From positions 372,001 through 436,000 of the forward strand of contig CAVOTI010000003.1 of the NCBI GenBank assembly GCA_963699105.1: DNA of 64,000 nucleotides, read 5' to 3'. Positions 50,342 to 58,937 of this stretch are shown here, piece after piece (the stretch's first letter is position 1; each line of letters starts with the position of its first letter). The notes below the pieces were generated by a model. It did not search any database and was not told the DNA's origin. It saw only the letters and a list, made by a program, of their open reading frames with translations. The DNA comes from Bog-756 sp963699105 (GTDB lineage: Bacteria > Actinomycetota > Acidimicrobiia > Acidimicrobiales > RAAP-2). Both the position numbers and the translations under genes were made by a program.

Positions 50342-51199
50342 TCACGGCAGTATCCGGGCGATGGCGCACGCCGCCCCGAACCCGTTGTCGATGCCGACGA
50401 CGGTGATGCCGGCGGCGCACGAGGCGTGCATGGCCAGCAGAGCCGTGACCCCTTCGAGGGCGGCTCCGTAACCGGTACTGGTCGGCACCGCCACCACCGG
50501 CGCCGGGGTGACTCCCCCGATGAGGCTGGCCAGCGCCCCCTCCATTCCCGCCACCACCACGATGGCGTCGGCCTCGGCCAGCTCGTCGGCCGAGGCCAAC
50601 AGCCGGTGCACGCCGGCCACCCCGCAGTCGGGTATGACGGTCGGGCCGAGTCCGAGAGCGGTCAGAGTGGCCTCGCACTCGCGGGCCACGGGCAGATCCG
50701 AGGTGCCGGCGGTGACCACCAGCGTCCGGGCCGGGCGGTTCGGCGCCGCCCGCCACACCACCGTCGACAGCTCGCCCCGCACCTGGTCCCCACCGGTGGC
50801 CGGGCCGGTGACGGTGCGTGTCCCTCCGGGATGGAGGGCCATGGTCAGCGCCACCTGGGCGGCGTCGGCCCGGGTCAGGATGACCGGAGCCCCGCCCGGT
50901 GCTCCGGGTTCGGAATCTCGTTCGGTTCCCGCCGGGCCGGTCGGATCGGCCGGGCCGGTCCGCCGGCCGGCAACCGCCCCGTCCAGCAGTTCACCGACGA
51001 TCGCCGCACACTGTTCGGGCGTCTTGCCCTGGCCGTATACGGCCTCGGGAAGCCCTTGCCTGAGCCCGCGGTGGTGGTCGACCTTGGCAAATCCCAGGTC
51101 GGCAAAGGGAAGCCGGCGCAACCGGAACACCGCCTCGTCGGGGGTGCAGGCGCCGGAACGGACATCGGCGAGCAGGCTGAGCAGTACGGGTTCATCCAT
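50342..51199 (-). CDS. larB: LarB, carboxylase/hydrolase of nickel-pincer synthesis
   Basis: The 285-residue protein matches LarB. The N-terminal part has FAKVDHHRGLRQGLPEAVYG and QCAAIVGELLD; the C-terminal part is PurE-like: VVTAGTSDLPVARECEATLT, IPDCGVAGVHRLLASADELA, VVVAGMEGALASLIGGV and VVAVPTSTGYGAALEGVTAL. LarB carboxylates nicotinic acid adenine dinucleotide and cleaves the phosphoanhydride, the first step of the cofactor. Followed by larC. It is divergent from pheA with starts only 23 bp apart, so the two promoters overlap. Confidence 0.93.
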   Translation of the reverse strand: MDEPVLLSLLADVRSGACTPDEAVFRLRRLPFADLGFAKVDHHRGLRQGLPEAVYGQGKTPEQCAAIVGELLDGAVAGRRTGPADPTGPAGTERDSEPGAPGGAPVILTRADAAQVALTMALHPGGTRTVTGPATGGDQVRGELSTVVWRAAPNRPARTLVVTAGTSDLPVARECEATLTALGLGPTVIPDCGVAGVHRLLASADELAEADAIVVVAGMEGALASLIGGVTPAPVVAVPTSTGYGAALEGVTALLAMHASCAAGITVVGIDNGFGAACAIARILP

Positions 51200-51222
51200 G
51201 ATGTTCACTATCCTGCCTGGGT

Positions 51223-52209
51223 ATGGCGTCAGACGCATCCTCCGGGCCGGGACGCCGCTCCCCGCTCCGGATCGGGTTCCTCGGACCCGAGGGAACCTTC
51301 ACCGAGGAGGCCCTCCTCGGTGAACCGGCCTACGCCTCAGCTGAGATCACCCCCTACGGGTCCCTGGTCGACGTCCTCGACTCGGTCAGCGACGGCCGGG
51401 TCGACCTGGGATTCGTCCCTCTGGAGAACGCCATCGAGGGCACGGTGCGCGACATCGTCGACAGTCTGATCTTCGACTTCGAACTGCGAATCCAGCGGGA
51501 GGTGGTGCTGGACATCCATCTCCATCTGATGGCCACCCCCGGCACCGAGCTGGCCGAGATCGAACGGGTGGCCTCGATCCCCATGGCCACCGCCCAGTGC
51601 CGCAGGTTCCTCGGTGACCGGCTCCCCGATGTCGAGGTGCTGGCCACCAACTCCACGGCCGAGGCGGCCAGGTTGATCGGCCAGCACGATGCCGCCCTGT
51701 CGGCCCGTCCCACCGCCGCCATCGCTCCCCGCCTGGCGGCCAAGCTCTACGGCCTCGACATCCTGGTCGAGGACGTCGAGGACCATCCCGAGAACCAGAC
51801 CCGCTTCGTCTCGCTGGCCCGCACCGGTATCCCGGCACCGACCGGTCATGACCGGACCAGCATCGCCTGCTTCCAGAACGCCGACCACCCCGGCAGCCTC
51901 TACGCCATCCTGGGCCACTTCGCCGCCCGGAACATCAACCTGACCAAGCTCGAGTCGCGGCCGACCAAGAAGACGCTGGGCGACTACTGCTTCATCATCG
52001 ACTTCGAGGGCCACGTGGCCGACGCCGTGGTGGCCGACTGCCTCCGCGACCTCCACGCCGAGCTCTCGGCGGTGAAATTCCTCGGCTCCTACCCGGCGGC
52101 CGGTGCCGCCGGCCCGGCCATACGCCGGGAAGTCGAGTCGTCGAAGCGAGAGGCCGAAACGTGGATGGACGGATTGACGGCGGAGATCCGGACCGGCACC
52201 GATCACTGA
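51223..52209 (+). CDS. pheA: Prephenate dehydratase
   Basis: The 328-residue enzyme converts prephenate to phenylpyruvate in phenylalanine synthesis. The catalytic domain has GFLGPEGTFTEEALL (18-32), VPLENAIEGTV (65-75) and the essential NQTRF (191-195, Thr193). A C-terminal ACT domain (about 212-290: ACFQNADHPGSLYAILGHFA, LTKLESRPTKK) gives feedback control by phenylalanine. Stand-alone PheA without chorismate mutase is usual in actinobacteria. ATG 51223 is divergent from larB. Confidence 0.95.
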   Translation: MASDASSGPGRRSPLRIGFLGPEGTFTEEALLGEPAYASAEITPYGSLVDVLDSVSDGRVDLGFVPLENAIEGTVRDIVDSLIFDFELRIQREVVLDIHLHLMATPGTELAEIERVASIPMATAQCRRFLGDRLPDVEVLATNSTAEAARLIGQHDAALSARPTAAIAPRLAAKLYGLDILVEDVEDHPENQTRFVSLARTGIPAPTGHDRTSIACFQNADHPGSLYAILGHFAARNINLTKLESRPTKKTLGDYCFIIDFEGHVADAVVADCLRDLHAELSAVKFLGSYPAAGAAGPAIRREVESSKREAETWMDGLTAEIRTGTDH

Positions 52210-52256
52210 GACGGACCCGCCCGGGCAAGGACCGCCGAGTACCCTGGCTGTCGCTC

Positions 52257-52341
52257 GGAGGGATGGCAGAGCGGACAAATGCGCGGCTCTTGAAAAGCCG
52301 TGAGGTGCAAGCCTCCGTGGGTTCGAATCCCACTCCCTCCG
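52257..52341 (+). tRNA. tRNA-Ser (anticodon UGA)
   Basis: The 85-nt gene has acceptor arms GGAGGGA (52257-52263) and TCCCTCC (52334-52340) with discriminator G. The anticodon stem CGGCT/AGCCG closes on the loop CTTGAAA, giving anticodon TGA. A long variable arm typical of tRNA-Ser precedes a T arm with GGTTCGAATCC. The 3' CCA is not encoded. Confidence 0.97.
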
Positions 52342-52504
52342 CTGGTCAGAAGCAATTTTCTTGTTCGGCGTCCCATCCCGAACGCCGGGGCGACCGACGT
52401 TTCCGGGGCCGCGGACGCGCCGTTTGATCCGGGCGGCCGCCGAGGCGTCCCCATGTCCACAGGATCGGTCCCGTGGATCGGTTTCGGCCGGGCGAGGAAC
52501 ACTC

Positions 52505-53446
52505 CTAGGTGAAAAGGTCTGAAATGCTCTCCCTCCGGGCGATCCTGCGGATCGCCTCGCCGAACAGACCAGCCACCGAGACAACCTCGACCTTGTGGGA
52601 CAGGCCGACCGGCTGCGTCTCGACACTGTCGGTGATGAAGAGCTTCTCGATCGGGCTGGCGTCGAGACGCTCGATTGCCGGACCGGCGAGCAAGCCGTGG
52701 GTGACGGCGGCAAAGACGGAAACCGCCCCACGCTCGACGAGGACCCGAGCAGCATCGGCCAGCGTGCCGGCGGAGATGGTGAAGTCGTCGACGATCAGAG
52801 CTGTGCGACCCTCGACCGAGCCGATGAGCTCGACCACTTCGGGGGACTCCGAGTGATCGACCCGGCGCTTGTCGGCAATGGCCAGGGGTGCCTGCAGCCG
52901 TTCGGACCACAGTCGGGCCTTCTTGGCGAATCCGGCATCAGGGGCGACCACCACGAGATTCGAAAGGGCCTTGGACGCGATGGCCTCGCACAGCACAGGC
53001 ATGGCGTAGAGGTCGTCGACCGGAACCTTGAAGAAGCCTTGGACCTGAGGAGCATGGAGATCAAGAGTCACGACCCGGTCCACACCGGCTGCTTCGATGG
53101 CGTCGGCGCAAACCCGGGCCCGGATCGACACCCTCGGTTCGTCCTTCTTGTCTCCTTTGGCGTAACTGAAATAAGGGATGACGGCGGTAACCGATGCCGC
53201 GCTCGCCCTCTTGAGGGCATCGATCCAGAACAGCAGTTCCATGAAGTTGTCGTTGGCCGGGAAAGCAGTCCCCTGTACGAGGAAGACATCTCGGCCTCGG
53301 ACGTTCTCGAGCACCCGGACGAACAAGTTGCCCTCGGAGAACCGCAGCGTTTCGCTCGCCCCCAGCTCGCATTCGAGGTAACCGGCGATGGCCCCCCCGA
53401 GCTGGCGGCTGGCCGACCCGGCCAACAGGGTGAAATCGTCGGACAC
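52505..53446 (-). CDS. prs: Ribose-phosphate pyrophosphokinase (PRPP synthetase)
   Basis: The 313-residue enzyme makes PRPP from ribose 5-phosphate and ATP. It shows FSEGNLFVRVLENVRGRDVF (ATP-side loop), YFSYAKGDKKDEPRVSIRAR (flexible loop), VTLDLHAPQVQGFFKVPVDD (Mg2+-binding region), VVVAPDAGFAKKARLWSERL and the ribose-phosphate loop VDDFTISAGTL. The last differs from the classical VDDMIDTGGT of Prs, and together with DKRRVDHSE places it in a divergent Prs branch. Whether the genome has a second, classical copy cannot be seen. GTG start. Confidence 0.88.
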   Translation of the reverse strand: MSDDFTLLAGSASRQLGGAIAGYLECELGASETLRFSEGNLFVRVLENVRGRDVFLVQGTAFPANDNFMELLFWIDALKRASAASVTAVIPYFSYAKGDKKDEPRVSIRARVCADAIEAAGVDRVVTLDLHAPQVQGFFKVPVDDLYAMPVLCEAIASKALSNLVVVAPDAGFAKKARLWSERLQAPLAIADKRRVDHSESPEVVELIGSVEGRTALIVDDFTISAGTLADAARVLVERGAVSVFAAVTHGLLAGPAIERLDASPIEKLFITDSVETQPVGLSHKVEVVSVAGLFGEAIRRIARRESISDLFT

Positions 53447-53584
53447 GATCAGACGGTACCCCGAACGGTCGGGGTGAACGTCCGTCGGGAAGCCAGTACC
53501 TCCTCACCGTCCGGCTTCGGTGGGTGCGGCCGGGAATCACGGCACCCTTGTCGAATGAACCGTTCGGGTTCTAGCATCGAGAGC

Positions 53585-54571
53585 ATGCCGGAACTACCGC
53601 CCGCCGGTTGGTATCCGGACCCGAGCGAAACCGGCTATCTCCGCTATTGGGACGGCGGTGCGTGGACCGAGCACCGCTCGGCCACCGGCGCCAACTCGGC
53701 CACCGGCGCCACCTCGGCCACCTCGACCACCTCGACGATGCCGGCATGGCCGTCGTCGGGAGGCGCACCTACCGGCAAACAGCTTCTGCGGACGTCGCTG
53801 GGCCTGTTCCGCCAGAACCGCAGGATGATCTGGCTGCCGGTGCTCTCAGGAGTAGCGACGGCTGTCGCCTTTCTGGCTGTCTCGGGAGTGGTGGCCTGGC
53901 CCCTGTTGCGAGCCTACGGGCCTTCGCCGTGGGCCGTCTTCTACCTCTTTCCCGGCATGATGGCCTCGACCTTCGTCGGTGTGTACTTCAATGTCGCCCT
54001 GGTGTTGGCGGCAAACGAGCAGATCGAGGGACGACGGATCGACGTCAGCCAGGCCCTCACCATGGCGTGGTCCCGACGTCGGGTCATCTTCACCTGGGCC
54101 CTGTTGGCTGCCGTCGTCGGGATAGTCATCCAGGCGATCGAAAGTCGCCTCGGGGTATTCGGGCGGCTACTGGGCATCCTCGGCGGACTGGCCTGGGCGG
54201 TGGCGACGTTCCTGGTAATCCCGGTGCTGGCCTTCGAGGACGTCGGACCGATCGAAGCGCTCAAGCAGTCCTCGCATCTGATCAGGACGACCTTTGGCAC
54301 CATCGCCCGGGGAGCCCTGCGGTTCGGAGCGCTGCTGGTGGGGTGGATCCTGTTGGCCGTCGCCGTCATCGTCGCCGGCGTGGTGATTGCGGTGGCCGGC
54401 ACACCACTGCTCGGCATCCCTGTGGCCGTGCTCGGGGTGATCGGCTTCTTCGTGGTCGTCATGTACCTGGCCGCCGCCGGCATGTACATGCGCACGATCC
54501 TCTACCGCTACGCCACCCACCAGCCCTTGCCCGACCTGGGCCTGGATCTTTCCCGCACCTTCCGCCGCTGA
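53585..54571 (+). CDS. DUF2510 plus polytopic membrane protein
   Basis: The 328-residue protein starts with a DUF2510 motif (LPPAGWYPDPSETGYLRYWD, then GGAWTEHR), a Thr/Ser/Ala linker (ATGANSATGATSATS) and a six-helix membrane domain of the DUF6159 kind (LLRTSLGLFRQNRRMIWLPV, NVALVLAANEQIEGRRIDVS, QALTMAWSRRRVIFTWALLA, AFEDVGPIEALKQSSHLIRT). The KQSSHLIRxTFG phrase is the family hallmark. Function unknown. ATG 53585 has no strong ribosome site, and TAGCAT 10 bases upstream suggests a leaderless start. Confidence 0.8.
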   Translation: MPELPPAGWYPDPSETGYLRYWDGGAWTEHRSATGANSATGATSATSTTSTMPAWPSSGGAPTGKQLLRTSLGLFRQNRRMIWLPVLSGVATAVAFLAVSGVVAWPLLRAYGPSPWAVFYLFPGMMASTFVGVYFNVALVLAANEQIEGRRIDVSQALTMAWSRRRVIFTWALLAAVVGIVIQAIESRLGVFGRLLGILGGLAWAVATFLVIPVLAFEDVGPIEALKQSSHLIRTTFGTIARGALRFGALLVGWILLAVAVIVAGVVIAVAGTPLLGIPVAVLGVIGFFVVVMYLAAAGMYMRTILYRYATHQPLPDLGLDLSRTFRR

Positions 54572-54575
54572 CCAG

Positions 54576-55439
54576 CTAACCCGAGGACCGCCGCCGATAG
54601 AAGTGGACGGCGAGGGGTGCGAACACCACGGTCAATCCGATCGACCAGAGGACGGTGGCCAGCTCGGGGTGCTGCATCGGCCAGGCCGAGACGGTCGAGG
54701 CGGGATTGGGATTGCCGAAGAGGTGGCGACAGGCCGTGGCCACGGCGCTCACCGGGTTCCAGTCGGCCACCACTCGGAGCCAGGCGGGCATGCCCTGCGT
54801 GGGGACGAACGCGTTCGATACGAACACCAGCGGCAAAAAGAAGATGAATCCGGCCGCGGCTGCGGCTTCGGGGTTCTTGACCAGCATGCCGGCACAGGCA
54901 CCGACCCAGGTCATGGCGAATGCGATCAACAGGCAGAGCCCGAAGGCCAACAGGGCGTTACCGACTCCATCGTGGATCCGCCAACCGACGGCCAGGCCGG
55001 TGACGACGAGAACGGCCACGGCCAGGACCTCGGTGAGGAGATCGGCCAGCACCCGACCGGCGAGGACCGAGGACCGGGCTATCGGTAGCGATCGGAACCG
55101 GTCGACGAGACCGGTGGCCATGTCGGTGGAGACACCGACGGCCGTTCCCTGGGCGGTGCCGACGAGGGCCATCCCGAACATCCCCCCGATCAGGTACTCG
55201 TGATAGTTCCCGCCGTCGGGAATCTTGATGGCCGACCCGAACACGTAGACGAAGAGCAGGATGAAGATGACCGGCTGGGTGGTGACGTCGAGAAGTTGTG
55301 AGGGCTCACGAACGACGCGGACAACCCCGCGGCAGGCGAGGACGAGGGCATTCCGCAACGACCACCACATCCGGGACAACAATGAATCGACCGGGAGCGG
55401 GACCGGGAGCGGCGGCGGGGAGGCCAGGGTGGCGGTCAT
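54576..55439 (-). CDS. ABC-2 type export permease (DrrB-like)
   Basis: The 287-residue membrane protein has six helices and the ABC2 signature in REPSQLLDVTTQPVIFILLF, YLIGGMFGMALVGTAQGTAV, GLVDRFRSLPIARSSVLAGR and NAFVPTQGMPAWLRVVADWN (PVSAVATACRHLFGNP follows). This is the daunorubicin-resistance DrrB group. ATG 55439 overlaps the stop of the ATPase gene by four bases. It exports a hydrophobic drug or lipid with that ATPase. Confidence 0.9.
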   Translation of the reverse strand: MTATLASPPPLPVPLPVDSLLSRMWWSLRNALVLACRGVVRVVREPSQLLDVTTQPVIFILLFVYVFGSAIKIPDGGNYHEYLIGGMFGMALVGTAQGTAVGVSTDMATGLVDRFRSLPIARSSVLAGRVLADLLTEVLAVAVLVVTGLAVGWRIHDGVGNALLAFGLCLLIAFAMTWVGACAGMLVKNPEAAAAAGFIFFLPLVFVSNAFVPTQGMPAWLRVVADWNPVSAVATACRHLFGNPNPASTVSAWPMQHPELATVLWSIGLTVVFAPLAVHFYRRRSSG

Positions 55440-56419
55440 GCCAGCGCCCGTTTCTCGTCGGGGTCCGAAATGAGACCGGTGGCCCGGCCGGTGAGGGTAA
55501 GGAAGACGTCATCGAGCGAAGGACGGAGGATTCCCAGGTCATCGATGTGCAGGCCGGCGGCGGTCATGGCGGCGGCGATGGTCGGAATCGCCGTCGCCCC
55601 GGCGGGGATCGATGCATCGACCCTCCGCCGTTGCCGATCCAGGCGGACCTCACCGTCGCCGTAACCGGCGAGCACCTGGCGGGCCACCGTCGGGTCCGAT
55701 CCCGGCGCCACCGTGACCTGGAGGCGGTCACCGCCGACCTCGGCCTTGAGCTGGCCCGACGTCCCCTCGGCGATGGCCGATCCGCGGTCGATGACGACGA
55801 TGCGGTCGGCCAGCTGATCAGCTTCCTCGAGGTACTGGGTGGTCAGGAGCACCGTGGTGCCGTCGGCCACCAGACCGCGGATGATGTCCCACAGGACGAG
55901 ACGACTGCGCGGGTCGAGGCCGGTGGTCGGCTCATCGAGGAAGAGGATCGGCGGGCTGCTCACCAGGCTGGCGGCGAGATCCAACCGGCGGTGCATGCCG
56001 CCGGAATAGGTCCTCACCCCTCGATCGGCGGCGTCAGCCAGCTCGAAGCGTGACAGCAGTTCTTCGGCCCGCCTCTGAGCCGCTCGCCGGGAGAGGCGAC
56101 AGAGCTGGCCGATCATGACCAGATTGCCCAGGCCGGTCAGGGATTCGTCGAGAGCCGCCGACTGCCCGGCCAGACCGATACGGCGTCGCACCTGCGTCGC
56201 CTGGCCGACGACGTCGTATCCAGCCACCCGGGCACGGCCCCGGTCCGGGCGCAGCAGGGTGGCGAGGATGCGCACCGCCGTCGTCTTGCCGGCTCCGTTC
56301 GGTCCGAGCACGCCCAGAACGGTCCCGGCTTCGACGGCCAGATCCAGGCCGGCCAAGGCTCGGGTCCGCCCGAACGCCTTGCCGAGACCGGTGGCCTCTA
56401 TGGCCAGCTCAGCTGTCAT
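55436..56419 (-). CDS. ABC exporter ATP-binding protein (DrrA-like)
   Basis: The 327-residue ATPase has Walker A GPNGAGKTT (39-47), signature YSGGMHRR (138-145), Walker B ILFLDEPTTGLD (158-169), then LTTQYLEEADQLADRIVVID and a C-terminal regulatory part typical of DrrA (VAPGSDPTVARQVLAGYGDG, IDDLGILRPSLDDVFLTLTG). It pairs with the DrrB-like permease. It is divergent from a TetR gene across three copies of an operator, so it is very probably induced by the substrate. Confidence 0.92.
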   Translation of the reverse strand: MTAELAIEATGLGKAFGRTRALAGLDLAVEAGTVLGVLGPNGAGKTTAVRILATLLRPDRGRARVAGYDVVGQATQVRRRIGLAGQSAALDESLTGLGNLVMIGQLCRLSRRAAQRRAEELLSRFELADAADRGVRTYSGGMHRRLDLAASLVSSPPILFLDEPTTGLDPRSRLVLWDIIRGLVADGTTVLLTTQYLEEADQLADRIVVIDRGSAIAEGTSGQLKAEVGGDRLQVTVAPGSDPTVARQVLAGYGDGEVRLDRQRRRVDASIPAGATAIPTIAAAMTAAGLHIDDLGILRPSLDDVFLTLTGRATGLISDPDEKRALA

Positions 56420-56432
56420 GGCCGCTTCCTCT

Positions 56433-56482
56433 CATACGTTGTACTGTTGTCTCGTACGCTGTACGATACCATACGGTGTACG
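56433..56482. promoter_or_regulatory. Three TetR operator copies
   Basis: CGTAC-GCT-GTACG (56453-56465) is a perfect 13-bp palindrome. Related sites CATACGTTGTACT (56433-56445) and CATACGGTGTACG (56470-56482) flank it, with centres 20 and 17 bp away. All lie in the gap between the exporter operon and the TetR gene, close to two helical turns apart. Confidence 0.8.
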
Positions 56483-56507
56483 AGAATCCGACGGACGGGA
56501 GCAAGAA

Positions 56508-57338
56508 GTGACGGACCTCGACGACTTCTGGCCTCCCTCGGTCCCTGTTGCCCCTCGGCCGGCGGAATCGGCCCGGACTCACCGGGGGCGACGTGACAAG
56601 CCGCTCTCCCGTGATCAGATCGTCCGGGCGGCGGTGGCCGTGGCCGACTCCGAGGGCGGGGAGGCCGTCAACATGCGCCGCATCGCCAAGGAGCTCGGCG
56701 TCGGCGCCATGTCCCTCTACTGGCACGTGGACGACAAGGAGCGACTTCTCGACCTCATGCTCGACGCGGTGGAGGCCGAGTACGGGACAACCGAACTGAG
56801 CGGTCCCTGGCGCCACGATTTGTGGCACATCGCCGCCCAGAGGCGTCGAACGCTTCTTCGCCATCCTTGGGTGGTGGACTTCATGAGCGGTCGGCCGCCC
56901 TACGGACCGAACGCCCTCCTACAGATCGAGCGATCGCTGTCGGCGTTGGACGATCTCGATGTCGATACCAGAACGAAGCTCCAGATCCTCATGGCCGTCG
57001 ACACCTATGTCACCGGATCGGTCCTTCACGAGCTCCGGGAGATCCGAGCCGAGCACAGTCGGTCCCAGGCGGGCGTCACGGCCACGGAGATGGCGGCGGC
57101 CATGCAGGCGTGGAGGGACCGACTCGACCGGTCCGCCCGGTTCGAACGGGTGCTCCGGGTCTTTGAAGAAGGTATCGACCCCGATGCCGCCGAGACCCGT
57201 GACGAACGATTCGATTTCGGTCTCGACTGCCTTCTCGAGGGAGTCGCCGACCGGCTGGCCCGGCCCGACATCCCACGCTCCGGACTGGCCACCGACAACG
57301 CCCGCCGAGGACCCGACCGTCGGGATGACGACTCCTAA
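56508..57338 (+). CDS. TetR-family regulator of the DrrAB-like exporter
   Basis: The 276-residue protein has a TetR HTH after a 40-residue N-tail (LSRDQIVRAAVAVADSEGGE, AVNMRRIAKELGVGAMSLYW, HVDDKERLLDLML) and a TetR_C_1/TetR-class C-domain (WRHDLWHIAAQRRRTLLRHP, WVVDFMSGRPPYGPNALLQI). The MSLYWHVDDKERLLDLML phrase is typical of regulators paired with Drr-type exporters. GTG 56508 follows GGGAG. It presumably binds the triple operator upstream and is relieved by the exported drug. Confidence 0.9.
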   Translation: MTDLDDFWPPSVPVAPRPAESARTHRGRRDKPLSRDQIVRAAVAVADSEGGEAVNMRRIAKELGVGAMSLYWHVDDKERLLDLMLDAVEAEYGTTELSGPWRHDLWHIAAQRRRTLLRHPWVVDFMSGRPPYGPNALLQIERSLSALDDLDVDTRTKLQILMAVDTYVTGSVLHELREIRAEHSRSQAGVTATEMAAAMQAWRDRLDRSARFERVLRVFEEGIDPDAAETRDERFDFGLDCLLEGVADRLARPDIPRSGLATDNARRGPDRRDDDS

Positions 57339-57341
57339 ACT

Positions 57342-58565
57342 GTGCCGGTGACCGGACCCACCGGCAAGGACGATACGGCCGGTGGTGTCCAGCATCCCAG
57401 GCCACTCCTGGCTCCGAGGTTCGAGGGGTTCGGGATCACCATCTTCGCCGAGATGTCCATGCTGGCCGAGCGCACCGGGTCCATCAACCTCGGACAGGGA
57501 TTTCCCGATTCGGACGGGCCGGCGGTCATGGCCGAGGTCGCCGTCAAGGCCATCCGCCACGGCCACAACCAGTACCCCCCGGGGTTGGGCACTCCCGACC
57601 TACGCCGGGCCATCGCCGCCCACCAGCAGCGCTTCTACGGTCTGGAGTACGACCCGGACGGCGAAGTGCTGGTGACGGCCGGCGCTACCGAGGCCATCGC
57701 CGCCGCCGTGCTGGCGCTGTGCGAGCCGACCGACGAGGTGGTGATGTTCGAGCCCAGCTACGACTCCTATGCCCCGGCCGTGGCCATGGCCCGGGCCACT
57801 CGTCGGGTCGTCCCGCTCCGACCTCCGTCGTGGAACTTCGACATCGACGAGCTGGCGGCGGCCGTCAATCCGCGAACCCGCCTGCTGCTGCTCAACTCTC
57901 CGCACAACCCCACCGGGAAGGTGTTCGATGCCGCAGAACTGGCCGCCATCGCCGAGCTGTGCGTCCAAGCCGATCTGTTGGTGGTCACCGACGAGGTGTA
58001 CGAGCACCTGGTGTTCGAGGGACGCCACCTCCCGCTGGCCTCCCTACCCGGTATGCGTGAACGGACGTTGACGGTGTCGAGTGCCGGAAAATCGTTCTCC
58101 TTCACCGGTTGGAAGATCGGTTGGGTGTGTGGACCGGCGCCCATGGTGGCTGCCGTACGCACCGTCAAGCAGTTCCTGACCTACGTCAACGGCGCCCCGT
58201 TCCAGCCGGCGGTGGCCGTCGGTCTCGGCCTGCCCGACGAGTTCTTCGCCGGCGCCGCCTCCGACCTGGCCCTCCGGCGGGACCGGTTGTGCGACGGGCT
58301 AGGCGCTGCCGGGTTCGAGGTCTTCCGACCCACGGCCACCTACTTCGCCATGACCGATATCCGAGCCTTCGGAGACGAAGACGCGGTGGATTTCTGCCGC
58401 CGGCTCCCCGAGCGCTGCGGGGTCGTGGCCGTGCCCGCCTCGGTGTTCTACGACGATGCTGAGACCGGCCGCTCGCTGGTGCGCTTCGCCTTCTGCAAGA
58501 AGCTCGAAGTCATCGAAGAGGCGGTGCGGCGACTGCTCGGCCTCCGGCACCGACCTCCAGAATGA
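57342..58565 (+). CDS. PLP-dependent aminotransferase (class I/II)
   Basis: The product of about 407 residues is a fold-type I aminotransferase: INLGQGFPDSDGPAVMAEVA, NQYPPGLGTPDLRRAIAAHQ, VTAGATEAIAAAVLALCEPT, LLLLNSPHNPTGKVF, VVTDEVYEHLVFEG and the PLP lysine in SSAGKSFSFTGWKIGW, with the substrate Arg in RFAFCKK. The wording matches the methionine/kynurenine-type (YbdL/KAT-like) aminotransferases. GTG 57342 or 57348. TAAACT at 57336-57341 could be the -10 of a leaderless transcript. It starts four bases after the TetR stop. Confidence 0.9.
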   Translation: MPVTGPTGKDDTAGGVQHPRPLLAPRFEGFGITIFAEMSMLAERTGSINLGQGFPDSDGPAVMAEVAVKAIRHGHNQYPPGLGTPDLRRAIAAHQQRFYGLEYDPDGEVLVTAGATEAIAAAVLALCEPTDEVVMFEPSYDSYAPAVAMARATRRVVPLRPPSWNFDIDELAAAVNPRTRLLLLNSPHNPTGKVFDAAELAAIAELCVQADLLVVTDEVYEHLVFEGRHLPLASLPGMRERTLTVSSAGKSFSFTGWKIGWVCGPAPMVAAVRTVKQFLTYVNGAPFQPAVAVGLGLPDEFFAGAASDLALRRDRLCDGLGAAGFEVFRPTATYFAMTDIRAFGDEDAVDFCRRLPERCGVVAVPASVFYDDAETGRSLVRFAFCKKLEVIEEAVRRLLGLRHRPPE

Positions 58566-58937
58566 GAACGGGATCGATGGTTTTCAATCACGGTTGGTCG
58601 ATCTGCGGCTCGGTGACCGCCCGAGACGGGTTCGGGCTACCCCTCCTCGTTCACGTGGAAGATCCGACCGGTCCGAGCTGACCTGGGCAGGGAGCGATCC
58701 CTCCTTGTCCAGAGGGCCGGTGGATCGGCAACTTCGGAGTACGGCAGACCGGCAGTGTCCGGCAACCCGTCGGTCCGACCTACCGGCGATCAACAGGCCC
58801 GCCTCAAGGTCAACAGGCCCAGCCCATCTGAGGGCATTCCGGTCGTCGGCACCACCTCACCCTCGGTCACCAGGTGTAGACAATGTCCGGCGGTAGCTGC
58901 AAAATTGAGCCGACCGACGAGCCTGGAGCCTTGTGGA
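58566..58937. other. No supported gene
   Basis: The stretch separates the aminotransferase from the PAS-phosphatase gene. An open frame leads into the latter but is arginine/serine-rich and unlike a conserved N-terminus, so I place the start at ATG 58938. No RNA or repeat is recognised. Confidence 0.4.

Noticed and set aside
48765..50471. Long plus-strand frame antisense to larC
   Set aside because: It is a shadow of LarC: Gly/His/Arg-rich with no motif, while larC is clearly recognised.
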